Positions 51,464 to 59,899 of a stretch of 64,000 nt of DNA are shown piece after piece (position 1 is the stretch's first letter; every line of letters begins with the position of its first letter). The stretch is taken from assembly GCA_964613385.1 (NCBI GenBank), contig CAZTGZ010000005.1:1-64000 (forward strand). Direction: 5' to 3'. The translations under genes were made by a program, and so were the position numbers. Source of the stretch: CAZTGZ01 sp964613385. GTDB taxonomy: Bacteria; Bacteroidota; Bacteroidia; NS11-12g; UBA9320. Below the pieces are notes generated by a model. That model searched no databases. It saw only the letters and a list, made by a program, of their open reading frames with translations, and was not told the origin of the DNA.

Positions 51464-52252
51464 TTACTTGATAATTTTCTTCCAGTAAATCTGATTTCCT
51501 TGTTGAATTTCAAGAATGAATACCCCATTGGACAAATCAGAAATATCCATGCTGGATTGTCCTTGATTAGACAAAACAACCGAGCCATCCAGTGCGAGGA
51601 TTCTTAATTGTTCCGGTGCTGCCTTACCAGAAACTCTCACCATATTAGAAACCGGATTTGGATATATTTTCCATTCAGAATCCAGATTAGCAGCGCTTCC
51701 ACTGGTATTTTCAGCAATTGTTATAACATCCGTTCCTACAAATTGATCGTTATTTGATCCGTTGTTGCCATCAGCTGCGAGTCCGGAGGCATAAATACTT
51801 ACGCGACCAGAACCGGCTGCAGGTGCCACCCAGGTAGCTTCGAACATTCCGGAATTGGGCGGCGACGTGTGGTCGATATACGTTTTATTTGCCAGGTTGG
51901 TTGCGGTGGTGTTCGAAGACTTCGCGGTTAAGGTACCAGCCATTGAATTATCCGCTTTCAGCATGGTGGCCTGTAATCCGTATTTACTCGCTCCATTGCT
52001 ACTTACATTCCATTGAACGGTATATGTTTCACCGGGAATATAAGAACTTACAACTTCGTTCTGGCTATTTTTAACCGTAATAGACAACGCAGCCTCAAAA
52101 CTTCCGCCGAAATGGCAATTATTACATTTGCCACTTGAAACCGGTGAATTGGTCAAATCGGTCATTTGAGCCGTGGTCACACCACTCATACTTGCCTGTA
52201 AGACAATAAATGCCATCACAGAGACGCAAGACAATAGTATAATTTTCTTCAT
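51464..52252 (-). CDS. T9SS-secreted protein with CxxCH motif (choice-of-anchor V-like domain)
   Basis: A 262-aa protein with a signal peptide (residues ~1-28), then SSGKCNNCHFGGSFEAALSI, which holds a CxxCH haem-c-like motif as in choice-of-anchor V domains of Bacteroidota. A beta-sandwich domain runs to ~residue 175, and the C-terminal ~75 residues form a type A sorting domain (WKIYPNPVSNMVRVSG ... FILEIQQGNQIYWKKII). It is exported by T9SS. Whether the CxxCH truly carries haem is unknown; a single isolated motif may instead form a disulfide. Confidence 0.8.
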   Translation of the reverse strand: MKKIILLSCVSVMAFIVLQASMSGVTTAQMTDLTNSPVSSGKCNNCHFGGSFEAALSITVKNSQNEVVSSYIPGETYTVQWNVSSNGASKYGLQATMLKADNSMAGTLTAKSSNTTATNLANKTYIDHTSPPNSGMFEATWVAPAAGSGRVSIYASGLAADGNNGSNNDQFVGTDVITIAENTSGSAANLDSEWKIYPNPVSNMVRVSGKAAPEQLRILALDGSVVLSNQGQSSMDISDLSNGVFILEIQQGNQIYWKKIIK

Positions 52253-52334
52253 ATTTAAAAGATTTGAGCAAAAATGACATTCTCAACTCAAAATCTACGC
52301 AAATAATAAAGTGCTGACCGAATTTTTACATCAC

Positions 52335-53516
52335 CTATTCGGTTACCAGAATTCTGGTTGAATAGTGTTGTTGGTCTTTATAGGCAGAGAGAATATAAAC
52401 ACCCGCCTTTAGCTGAGCTTCAATTTGAGTATCATGAGCGATACCTTCTGATATTACCTTTCCACTTAAATCCAAGATTTGGTAAGCAGAAAGACTCAGC
52501 GCCTCCGGAAGAATCATGCGTTCACCTGATTTAACCGGATTGGGATAAATTTTAAAGGATTGAGTCAAGTCGTTCACTTTAAAATTGAGCGTTTTTACGT
52601 AGAAATAACTGTTCACCATTTCGTCATAATCGTTCCATGCATGTCCAGGTATATACAAATTATTCCAGACATCTGATGTGTACCTGGATTCACGAGTCGC
52701 TCTCAATCCACCATTATATGCGTTATTAAATAGTTTCGAATTATCTCTCCAACTTGCATACACCAAATGGTTTAATTTTTTAACCGGAGGGACTTCCCAA
52801 TCCTGTTGGAGTGTATCACCATCTGCATAACTATAACCTGGTATAAAAGACATGGTATAACCACATAGCGAATCAGGGCCAATCTTTAAAGGAATTGGCA
52901 AAGCAATCACCTTAATATTATAGTCTGCTGTATTAGCAAAATCAGTCGTATCATCTACCGTAATAGGCACTTTAATCTGACTCACATAACCAGTACCCAT
53001 ATTGGCTGATTTGTTGTATGCTACGGTTGCAACTTTTCTTCCACTTCCCTGAAGGGTGGTTCTGGTAATGTTCTTGCCGGCGTAGAAATTGATTAGCAAA
53101 GTATCCACTGTGCCGGGAATGTTGTGAGAATATCTGAACATAACTGCCAGAGAATCCCAGGTATACCCATTAAATTTGGAGTATGCAGGCGGAGTTGTAA
53201 AAAGGAAATCCTTGGGGTCGAATATCTGACCAACGCTATGAGATTGAACTCTTCCCAAGGTAGCGGAAGTACCTCCTCCGTATCTCTGCAACACCAAGGT
53301 GTCAGGGAACAATGTAGCATTTGTAATTCTGGTCCAGCTAATTCCGGCATCTGCACCGGAAGAAATAAAATGATACCAACCTTCCGACACTTGTTTTTTA
53401 TTTAATCGTTCAGAAGCGGGTGATTCTTCTCCCGTGTAAATTGGGGTTTCTTTCACGATCTCCTGGGCTCCAACTTGAGCAGAAATAAAAATAATTAGGT
53501 AGACTATTTTTTTCAT
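52335..53516 (-). CDS. T9SS-secreted hypothetical protein
   Basis: A 393-aa protein with a signal peptide (MKKIVYLIIFISAQVGAQ), a ~300-residue extracellular part with many beta strands, and a C-terminal type A sorting domain (FKIYPNPVKSGERMILPE ... VYILSAYKDQQHYSTRILV). The central domain is not one I recognise. The ATG at 53516 is chosen because it starts the signal peptide; the frame begins 21 nt earlier. It has a TAnnTTTG box at 53542-53535. Confidence 0.7.
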   Translation of the reverse strand: MKKIVYLIIFISAQVGAQEIVKETPIYTGEESPASERLNKKQVSEGWYHFISSGADAGISWTRITNATLFPDTLVLQRYGGGTSATLGRVQSHSVGQIFDPKDFLFTTPPAYSKFNGYTWDSLAVMFRYSHNIPGTVDTLLINFYAGKNITRTTLQGSGRKVATVAYNKSANMGTGYVSQIKVPITVDDTTDFANTADYNIKVIALPIPLKIGPDSLCGYTMSFIPGYSYADGDTLQQDWEVPPVKKLNHLVYASWRDNSKLFNNAYNGGLRATRESRYTSDVWNNLYIPGHAWNDYDEMVNSYFYVKTLNFKVNDLTQSFKIYPNPVKSGERMILPEALSLSAYQILDLSGKVISEGIAHDTQIEAQLKAGVYILSAYKDQQHYSTRILVTE

Positions 53517-53534
53517 ACAGATTGATTTGAATAT

Positions 53535-53542
53535 CAAATTTA
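53535..53542 (-). promoter_or_regulatory. -7 box (TAAATTTG) of the T9SS gene at 52335
   Basis: A minus-strand TAnnTTTG match 18 nt before the ATG at 53516. Confidence 0.45.
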
Positions 53543-53582
53543 ATAAAAAGCTCTTTTTGTTTTAGATAAATTCGACTAGTAA

Positions 53583-54038
53583 TCAAGAAATCGGCACCAG
53601 ATCAATTACAGACATGATGGACTCTGCCGTATTGGTCAAAATTTTGACATTGCCCTGAATTACTGTGATTTCTGCTTCGCAAAAAAACAATTTGGAGCCC
53701 TTTTTCCGGACACGGCCAACCGCCATTAACTTTTCACCTTTTCCGGGGTTGAGGTAATTGATATTCAAATTTGCAGTTACCACCCCTTTATTGGGTTTGC
53801 ATAATGTATATGCCGCAAAACCCATGACTATATCTGCCAGGGTACTCATCACACCCCCATGCACGAATAAATTCTGTTGCAAATGCGTTTGATTCAAGTC
53901 AAGTTCAGCCTCCACCCATCCCGGTTCTATGGATGTTAGATGGATTCCGACATGTTTCATGAAAAACTGTCTGGTAAGCTTTTCTTCAATATTCTCAACA
54001 AAATCAGATCTTTCAGGTAAATAAATCAGTTTCTCCAT
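53583..54038 (-). CDS. PaaI-type hotdog thioesterase
   Basis: A 151-aa single hotdog-domain protein. The active-site block HGGVMSTLADIVMGFAAY (HGG then a helical Asp) is typical of PaaI/phenylacetyl-CoA-type thioesterases, which hydrolyse acyl-CoA or aryl-CoA esters. Substrate unknown. It overlaps the upstream TPR gene by 1 nt, so the two form an operon. Confidence 0.8.
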   Translation of the reverse strand: MEKLIYLPERSDFVENIEEKLTRQFFMKHVGIHLTSIEPGWVEAELDLNQTHLQQNLFVHGGVMSTLADIVMGFAAYTLCKPNKGVVTANLNINYLNPGKGEKLMAVGRVRKKGSKLFFCEAEITVIQGNVKILTNTAESIMSVIDLVPIS

Positions 54039-54358
54039 TAATATAACAAATTATCCAGAGCAGTTTGTAATTCAGAATGTGTTTTAAAATCTTTTTGGGT
54101 TTTAGCCAGTTCTATGCCTTTTCGGTACCATTCAATGGCCTCATTCAGATATCCCTTTAACTCCGAGATTTTGCCCATTTGATAATAAACCGGCAAATAT
54201 TCAGGGTTTAATTCCAACACTTTATGCATTTGATTCTCTGTTGCAATCAAATCGTTTTGGGCCAACATTTCCATTGCCAATGCGTAATTCAGGAAGGCAT
54301 CTTCCGGTGTAAGCTCCAACATTTTCTTCAAGTTGTTTAATCTAAATTCACGGCTCAT
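54038..54358 (-). CDS. Small TPR-repeat protein
   Basis: A 106-aa protein of helical repeats. At least two TPR units can be read: EDAFLNYALAMEMLAQNDL and PVYYQMGKISELKGYLNEAIEWYRKGIEL. It is a likely protein-binding scaffold. It precedes the thioesterase gene with a 1-nt overlap and diverges from etfB. Confidence 0.75.
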   Translation of the reverse strand: MSREFRLNNLKKMLELTPEDAFLNYALAMEMLAQNDLIATENQMHKVLELNPEYLPVYYQMGKISELKGYLNEAIEWYRKGIELAKTQKDFKTHSELQTALDNLLY

Positions 54359-54377
54359 GTTTTCAAAACTTTATTAC

Positions 54378-54385
54378 TACTTTTG
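54378..54385 (+). promoter_or_regulatory. -7 box (TACTTTTG) of etfBA
   Basis: A TAnnTTTG match 20 nt before the etfB ATG. Confidence 0.5.
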
Positions 54386-54405
54386 CGCTCTGAAATCAAG
54401 CCCTT

Positions 54406-55140
54406 ATGAAGATATTGGTCTGCATGAGTGTTGTTCCCGACACTACTACAAAAATCACTTTTAAAGAAAACAATACAAAATTCAATTCTGAAGGCGTTCA
54501 GTACATTATTAACCCATATGATGAACTTTCACTCACACGAGCTCTCGAAATAACAGAAGTTTCAGGGGGCACAGTGACCGTCATTAATGTCGGTAAAGAT
54601 ACTGAACCTGTGATTCGCAAAGCGTTGGCTATTGGCGCACATGATGCGATTAGAATTGATTTGGAACCAACGGATGCGAGTATGGTGGCAGAAGCTATTG
54701 CCCATGTTGCGCGCGGTAAAAACTTTGATCTGATTTTAACAGGAAGAGAGTCCATAGACTTCAATGGCGGTTTGGTCGGTGGATTGATTGCCGCTCACCT
54801 CGGCCATCCATTCATCAATATTGCGACCTCATTGAACCTTGAAAATTCCAATATACGTGCCTCACGAGATATAGATGGCGGCAGAGAAGACCTGCTATGC
54901 CCGCTTCCATGTGTGGTAAGTGCTCAAAAAGACTTATGTGAGCCGAGAATTCCAAACATGAGAGGCATCATGGCTGCCCGTACAAAACCACTTGAAGTAG
55001 TTTCGGCTGACATTACGACCTCTAAGGTGAGTTTCGATACCTATGAATTACCCGCTCCAAAATCCGGGGTAAAGCTGATTTCACCCGAAAACGCGGGCGA
55101 ATTGATTGATTTGTTACATAACGAAAAGAAAGTAATCTAA
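54406..55140 (+). CDS. etfB: Electron transfer flavoprotein, beta subunit
   Basis: A 244-aa AMP-binding subunit of ETF, which carries electrons from acyl-CoA dehydrogenases to the respiratory chain. It has the opening MKILVCMSVVPDT, the NPYDELSLTRALEI block, DLILTGRESIDFNGGLVGGLIAAHLG, and the FETF-like C-terminal recognition region. It is 10 nt upstream of etfA. Confidence 0.93.
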   Translation: MKILVCMSVVPDTTTKITFKENNTKFNSEGVQYIINPYDELSLTRALEITEVSGGTVTVINVGKDTEPVIRKALAIGAHDAIRIDLEPTDASMVAEAIAHVARGKNFDLILTGRESIDFNGGLVGGLIAAHLGHPFINIATSLNLENSNIRASRDIDGGREDLLCPLPCVVSAQKDLCEPRIPNMRGIMAARTKPLEVVSADITTSKVSFDTYELPAPKSGVKLISPENAGELIDLLHNEKKVI

Positions 55141-55150
55141 CCAAGAAGCT

Positions 55151-56104
55151 ATGTCAATACTTGTATTCGCAGAACACGAAAACAACCAATACAAAAAAAG
55201 TTCTCTGGAAGCTGTGTCTTATGGCAAGCAATTAGCCGGAAGTCTAAACACTCAATGTATAGCCGTCAGCCTCGGAAATGGAAATTCTGATGCCCTTCAT
55301 TCACTTAAAAATTATGGTGCTGACATCATTGCGCATTACCCGGCAGAATCGGGATATGCACCAGGTATGATTGCTGAAGCAATGATACATGCCGGACAAC
55401 ACTATCAGGCGGATGTAGTGATCATCAGCGGAACTTATAACGGTAAATCTGCAGCACCTCGGATTTCTGTTTCTCTTGAAGCCGGAATTGTAAGTGGCGT
55501 TGTTGGCTTGCCGGAAACCAGTTCTTTTTCGGTTAAGAAATCATGCTTTTCGAATAAGGCTTTTACCTATGTTGGAATCAAATCATCCAAAAAACTGTTG
55601 GTTTTGGTTCCTAATTCCATAGACATAGTTACATTCACTTCGGAGGGCAAAGTTGAAAATCACGATTTATCTGTTCAATCACAAATTTCAGTACTTCAGG
55701 TAAGCAAGGAGCAAGGAAAAATCCCGCTTACTGAAGCAGAAATAGTGGTTTCGGGTGGCAGGGGATTAAAGGGACCTGAAAATTGGGGAATGGTTGAAGA
55801 ACTTGCGGGTTTACTGAACGGTGCAACCGCCTGCTCAAAGCCGGTTTCAGACATGGATTGGAGACCTCATAGTGAACATGTGGGTCAAACAGGAATCACC
55901 ATAAAACCCAATTTATATATAGCCATTGGCATTTCAGGAGCTATACAACATCTTGCAGGAGTTGGATCCAGTAAGGTAATTTGTGTCATCAATAAGGATC
56001 CCGAAGCACCATTTTTTAAAGCTGCAGATTATGGAATAGTAGGTGATGCCTTCGAAGTAGTTCCGAAAATAATTCAAAGAGCAAAAGAATTATTGCATTC
56101 CTGA
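55151..56104 (+). CDS. etfA: Electron transfer flavoprotein, alpha subunit
   Basis: A 317-aa FAD-binding subunit. The C-terminal domain carries VSGGRGLKGPENWGMVEELAGLL, RPHSEHVGQTGITIKPNLYIAIGISGAIQHLAG and VINKDPEAPFFKAADYGIVGD, which bind FAD. It pairs with EtfB and, in function, with fatty-acid beta-oxidation; fadD lies downstream on the other strand. It overlaps the BFN gene by 1 nt. Confidence 0.94.
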   Translation: MSILVFAEHENNQYKKSSLEAVSYGKQLAGSLNTQCIAVSLGNGNSDALHSLKNYGADIIAHYPAESGYAPGMIAEAMIHAGQHYQADVVIISGTYNGKSAAPRISVSLEAGIVSGVVGLPETSSFSVKKSCFSNKAFTYVGIKSSKKLLVLVPNSIDIVTFTSEGKVENHDLSVQSQISVLQVSKEQGKIPLTEAEIVVSGGRGLKGPENWGMVEELAGLLNGATACSKPVSDMDWRPHSEHVGQTGITIKPNLYIAIGISGAIQHLAGVGSSKVICVINKDPEAPFFKAADYGIVGDAFEVVPKIIQRAKELLHS

Positions 56105-56703
56105 TGGAATTTGTAAAACTGGAAATTATCGGACTTACTTCAGGAAATTCTCAAAAAGGAACTTACACGCTGATTATGGCTGAAGAAAATGATCAGGTGA
56201 AGCTTCCCATTGTCATTGGGGCATTTGAGGCTCAGGCCATTGCGCTTGTTTTAGAAAATGTTAAACCGCAAAGACCATTGACACATGACCTTTTCAAACT
56301 GATTTTTGATAGCTTTTCCCTTGAATTAGAAGAAGTTAGAATTGACAGACTCGAAGAAGGTGTATTTTTTGCTCAACTCATTTGTCGTTCCGGAGATCAG
56401 GTCGAATATATTGATGCGAGAAGTTCAGATGCCATTGCTTTAGCCATTCGTTTTAATGTGCCTATTTACACAACCAGGGAAATCCTGAACGAGGCGGGAA
56501 TTGTATTGGAAGAGCAGGAAGATGAACAGCCGGAAAGGCCGGAGATCCCCCCTCCTCCTCTGATAAATCAGCCTCTGACAAGCGAATGGGATGCATTTGA
56601 CCTCGAAGAATTGGAAAGAATGTTGGAAGATGCCATTCAAATAGAAGATTATGACAGGGCAGCCATTATCAGGGATGAAATCACAAAGCGCCGTAAGAAT
56701 TAA
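56104..56703 (+). CDS. Bifunctional nuclease-family (BFN/DUF151) protein with UVR motif
   Basis: A 199-aa protein. Residues 1-130 form the BFN domain (GNSQKGTYTLIMAEENDQVKLPIVIGAFEAQAIAL; SSDAIALAIRFNVPIYTT). A Pro-rich linker follows, then a UvrB/UvrC-type UVR motif (LEELERMLEDAIQIEDYDRAAIIRDEI) at the C terminus. The fusion is common in Bacteroidota. Nuclease activity was reported for plant relatives; the UVR motif suggests a protein-protein contact. It overlaps etfA by 1 nt and the convergent gene by 23 nt. Confidence 0.85.
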   Translation: MEFVKLEIIGLTSGNSQKGTYTLIMAEENDQVKLPIVIGAFEAQAIALVLENVKPQRPLTHDLFKLIFDSFSLELEEVRIDRLEEGVFFAQLICRSGDQVEYIDARSSDAIALAIRFNVPIYTTREILNEAGIVLEEQEDEQPERPEIPPPPLINQPLTSEWDAFDLEELERMLEDAIQIEDYDRAAIIRDEITKRRKN

Positions 56704-57355
56704 CCGTCCTGTTTTCTGCGGAATCAATAATCTGTTTAAAAGCATCTAAAAACTTCAATCCTTGCGGCACATAAGAACGATGGTAAGTTCTGGGTGGCCC
56801 GATTAAAGGGTATTTTCTTCCTGTATTGTGTATGTGAAAGGCGTCTTTATATCTGCCTGATCTTAGATATTCACCATAAGTCTGATCAATCCAGGATGTA
56901 CCAATTTCGATGCTGTTTCTACCTTTGATGTCTTTTAATCTACAACCCAATTCAAAGGACTTATAACCCATCAACTGGTATGGCCCCCAACTGCTGGCCA
57001 ATTCTTTAATTTCTGTAATGGATTTGTCTTTTAAATGTCGCGCAAACACATGATCGTAGGATAACAATTCCTGATTTTGAACTTTGATCAATTGTTCATA
57101 TACTTTGGGCTCGAACCTGGAAGGGATCAATCTTCTGCCGGAGCATTCCAAGGCAATGAGGGATAACAAAAATTCAGGAGGGAGTTTATATTTTTCAGCT
57201 GATTTGATAACTTCCTTTCCATAGTTATCATACGTCCTGTGTAAAACAACTTCGCTATATCTCGAACTTCTGACATCTCCGAAACGTTTAATAACAAGTA
57301 TCAAGACCGTCAGGATCAGCAAAATAGACCCTATCCCGATGAACCATTTCTTCAT
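56681..57355 (-). CDS. Lysozyme-like (transglycosylase-fold) envelope protein
   Basis: A 224-aa protein with an N-terminal membrane anchor (residues ~4-24). The domain has LPPEFLLSLIALECSGRRLIPSRFEPKVYEQLI, in which Glu of ALECSG is in the catalytic position, followed by ASSWGPYQLMGYKSFELG, resembling the SWGxxQ block of N-acetylmuramidases and SLT enzymes. It would act on peptidoglycan in the periplasm. It lies 3 nt after fadD and ends inside the convergent BFN gene. Confidence 0.7.
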   Translation of the reverse strand: MKKWFIGIGSILLILTVLILVIKRFGDVRSSRYSEVVLHRTYDNYGKEVIKSAEKYKLPPEFLLSLIALECSGRRLIPSRFEPKVYEQLIKVQNQELLSYDHVFARHLKDKSITEIKELASSWGPYQLMGYKSFELGCRLKDIKGRNSIEIGTSWIDQTYGEYLRSGRYKDAFHIHNTGRKYPLIGPPRTYHRSYVPQGLKFLDAFKQIIDSAENRTVNSYGAL

Positions 57356-57358
57356 GTT

Positions 57359-59014
57359 TTATTCGAGCATTCTTCTGAGAATTTTGCCCACATTTGATTT
57401 TGGCAATTCTTCTCTGAAAACGATATGTTTTGGAATCTTATAGTTGGTCAATTTATCCTTACAAAAATCAACAATATCTTGTTCGGTAAGTGCAGGATCT
57501 TTTCGAACTACAAATGCCTTGACGGCTTCATTGCTTTTTTCATCCGGAATTCCTTTCACTCCCACTTCCAAAACTCCCGGATGGCCGGCAATAACGGCTT
57601 CAACTTCGCTTGGAAAGACATTAAATCCTGATACCAGAATCATCTCTTTTTTGCGGTCAACAATTTTAAAAAAGCCGTCTTCGTCCATTACGCCAATATC
57701 TCCGGTCATGAAAAAGCTTTTTCTGAAGAATTGATCGTGCTCATGTTCTCTTTTCCAGTAATCCGGCATCACCTGCGGCCCGGCTATCCCTATTTCACCT
57801 CTTTCTCCTACCGAAAGTTCATTTCCGTTGTCATCAAATATTTTTACGTCTGTATTGGGGATAGGTAAACCAATCGTGCCCAATCTGTGGCTTCCTCCGA
57901 GCGGATTGATGGTTGCGGCCGGAGAAGTTTCAGAGAGTCCATATGCCTCTAAAAGTGGCTTACCTGTTACTTTTTGCCATTTTAGAGCCACTACGTCCTG
58001 AACGGCCATCCCTCCTCCCAATGCTAGTTTCAGTCCTGAAAAATCAAGAGCTGTAAAATCCGGTTGATTCAATAAACCATTGAAGAGTGTATTGACACCT
58101 GTTATAAATGATGGCGGATACTTTTTCAAATCCCGGATAAATGCTTTCATATCTCTGGGATTTGTGATGAGCACATTGGTGGCTCCATATTTAAAAAACA
58201 CCAGACAATTTGCTGTAAGCGCGAAGATATGATACAATGGTAATGCCGTTACAATCGTCTCTTTGCCTTCCAAAAAGACACCCGTGATCCATGCATCTAC
58301 CTGAGCCAGATTGGCACAAATATTTCCATGTGTGAGAACCGCACCTTTTGAAACCCCTGTCGTACCGCCTGTATATTGCAGGAAGGCAATATCATTGTGA
58401 TTTAATTCAGCGAGCTGTGGTTGAACATTTTGATGGCTGTTGAGTATGGATTTAAATGAAATGGCATTGGGAAGATGGTAATCGGGAACCATTTTCTTGA
58501 CATATTTGACCACTGAATTGACAACAAATCCCTTTAGCCCCCCGAGCATATCTCCCAATTTGGTGACAATGACCGTTTCAATTTCTGTGTCCTTGAGAAT
58601 CTGGCTGAGATTGGAAGCGAAATTTTCGAGAATAACAATGGCTTTGGCACCTGAATCTGAAAACTGGTGTTTCATTTCCTGAGGTGTATATAAAGGATTG
58701 GTATTAACACAAACCAGACCCGCCTTCATTGCGCCGAATAATACAACCGGAAACTGCAGTACATTGGGCATTTGAATGGCTATTCTATCTCCCTTTTTCA
58801 AATTGGTTTTCGTTTGAAAAAAAACAGCCACCCGATTACTGTATTCGTCCAATTGGTTAAAAGTGATGGATACATCCATATTCACAAATGCCTTCCTGTT
58901 ACCAAACTTTGATATGGTAGATTGATAGGCATCCAGAATGGAAGTGTATTTGTTTACATCTACTGTCTGAGGAACGAAATCAGGATAGCTCTTTAGCCAG
59001 GGGAAATTTGACAT
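57359..59014 (-). CDS. fadD: Long-chain fatty-acid--CoA ligase
   Basis: A 551-aa ANL-superfamily enzyme that activates fatty acids to acyl-CoA with ATP. The AMP-binding motif is LQYTGGTTGVSKGAVLTHGN, then YGLSETSPAATINP, TGDIGVMDEDGFFKIVDRKKEMILVSGFNVFPSEVE, and the C-terminal catalytic Lys in NVGKILRRML. Start ATG 59014 gives MSNFPWLKSYPD; the in-frame upstream codons lack support. It lies in a minus-strand run after smpB (40-nt gap). Confidence 0.9.
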   Translation of the reverse strand: MSNFPWLKSYPDFVPQTVDVNKYTSILDAYQSTISKFGNRKAFVNMDVSITFNQLDEYSNRVAVFFQTKTNLKKGDRIAIQMPNVLQFPVVLFGAMKAGLVCVNTNPLYTPQEMKHQFSDSGAKAIVILENFASNLSQILKDTEIETVIVTKLGDMLGGLKGFVVNSVVKYVKKMVPDYHLPNAISFKSILNSHQNVQPQLAELNHNDIAFLQYTGGTTGVSKGAVLTHGNICANLAQVDAWITGVFLEGKETIVTALPLYHIFALTANCLVFFKYGATNVLITNPRDMKAFIRDLKKYPPSFITGVNTLFNGLLNQPDFTALDFSGLKLALGGGMAVQDVVALKWQKVTGKPLLEAYGLSETSPAATINPLGGSHRLGTIGLPIPNTDVKIFDDNGNELSVGERGEIGIAGPQVMPDYWKREHEHDQFFRKSFFMTGDIGVMDEDGFFKIVDRKKEMILVSGFNVFPSEVEAVIAGHPGVLEVGVKGIPDEKSNEAVKAFVVRKDPALTEQDIVDFCKDKLTNYKIPKHIVFREELPKSNVGKILRRMLE

Positions 59015-59054
59015 AACTTGCACTTTCCCTGCAATATACAAATAAATTTTGAAA

Positions 59055-59507
59055 TTATCCGAGTCGGTCTAACTCTCTTTTCAGGTCTTTATTGCGCAAA
59101 TCTTCCCGTTTGTCGTATAGTTTTTTCCCCCTTGCCAGAGCTATTTCCAATTTAGCATATCCGGATTCTGAGAAGTATAAACGCACAGGAATTAACGTGT
59201 ATCCCTTATCCTTTAGTTTATTTTCAATTTTCCGCAATTCAGATTTATTCAGCAACAAATATCTATCTCTCAGCGGTTCCTGAAGGGTATAACCGGCATT
59301 CTTGAATGGCGAAACATGCATATTTCTGATAAGCAGCCGCTGATCTTGCAATAAGGCATAAGCATCGGAAATGTTTGCAAGTCCTTGTCGTATAGATTTT
59401 ATTTCAGGACCGGTAAGCACGATCCCGGCCTGAAATTTGATTTCTAAATGATATTCAAATTCAGCCCGTTTGTTTTTTATTTCTATCGTTGAGCCTTTAT
59501 CTTTCAT
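59055..59507 (-). CDS. smpB: SsrA-binding protein
   Basis: A 150-aa tmRNA-binding protein needed for ribosome rescue by trans-translation. It has the family pattern KNKRAEFEYHLEIKFQAGIVLTGPEIKSIRQGLANISDAYA and a C-terminal basic tail ending KRELDRLG. It overlaps the thioesterase gene upstream (ATGA). The tmRNA gene itself is not in this window. Confidence 0.96.
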   Translation of the reverse strand: MKDKGSTIEIKNKRAEFEYHLEIKFQAGIVLTGPEIKSIRQGLANISDAYALLQDQRLLIRNMHVSPFKNAGYTLQEPLRDRYLLLNKSELRKIENKLKDKGYTLIPVRLYFSESGYAKLEIALARGKKLYDKREDLRNKDLKRELDRLG

Positions 59508-59899
59508 ACTTGTAAAGACTGCATTATTTTATCCAACTTCTCCTTTTTAAGAATTTTCTGACCTGTTGTTCCACTTGCGATGAGCCTATATCCCACAAAT
59601 GCTTCATAGCTGCACAAAACGCTATTTTTATCAATGGCGTCTAAGCGTGCAATAAACTTAATTTCATCACCAACCAAAGCGGGAGCGTGATGTGTAATGT
59701 TGAGGTGGGTACCAATACCTTCTTCGTCGTCATCTTTTAATTCAAGCACAAATAACCGGCACACCCATTCGGCATCCCGGCCCAAAGCAAAGGTGGCATA
59801 AAATGGATGAACCTCCCCCGATTCAAAACTGGCAGTTTCATTTTCAGTTACCGTTTTCACATACTCCCTGATTTCGCCGGATTTCAATGGTTCTTTCAT
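59504..59899 (-). CDS. Hotdog-fold thioesterase, FlK-like
   Basis: A 131-aa single hotdog domain. The core reads EVHPFYATFALGRDAEWVCRLFVLEL and GTHLNITHHAPALVGDEIKFIARLDAI, resembling fluoroacetyl-CoA-type thioesterases (FlK), where a Thr/Glu/His triad acts. Here His and Glu are present near the expected places, but the substrate cannot be assigned. It overlaps mutS2 and smpB (ATGA each). Confidence 0.72.
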   Translation of the reverse strand: MKEPLKSGEIREYVKTVTENETASFESGEVHPFYATFALGRDAEWVCRLFVLELKDDDEEGIGTHLNITHHAPALVGDEIKFIARLDAIDKNSVLCSYEAFVGYRLIASGTTGQKILKKEKLDKIMQSLQV

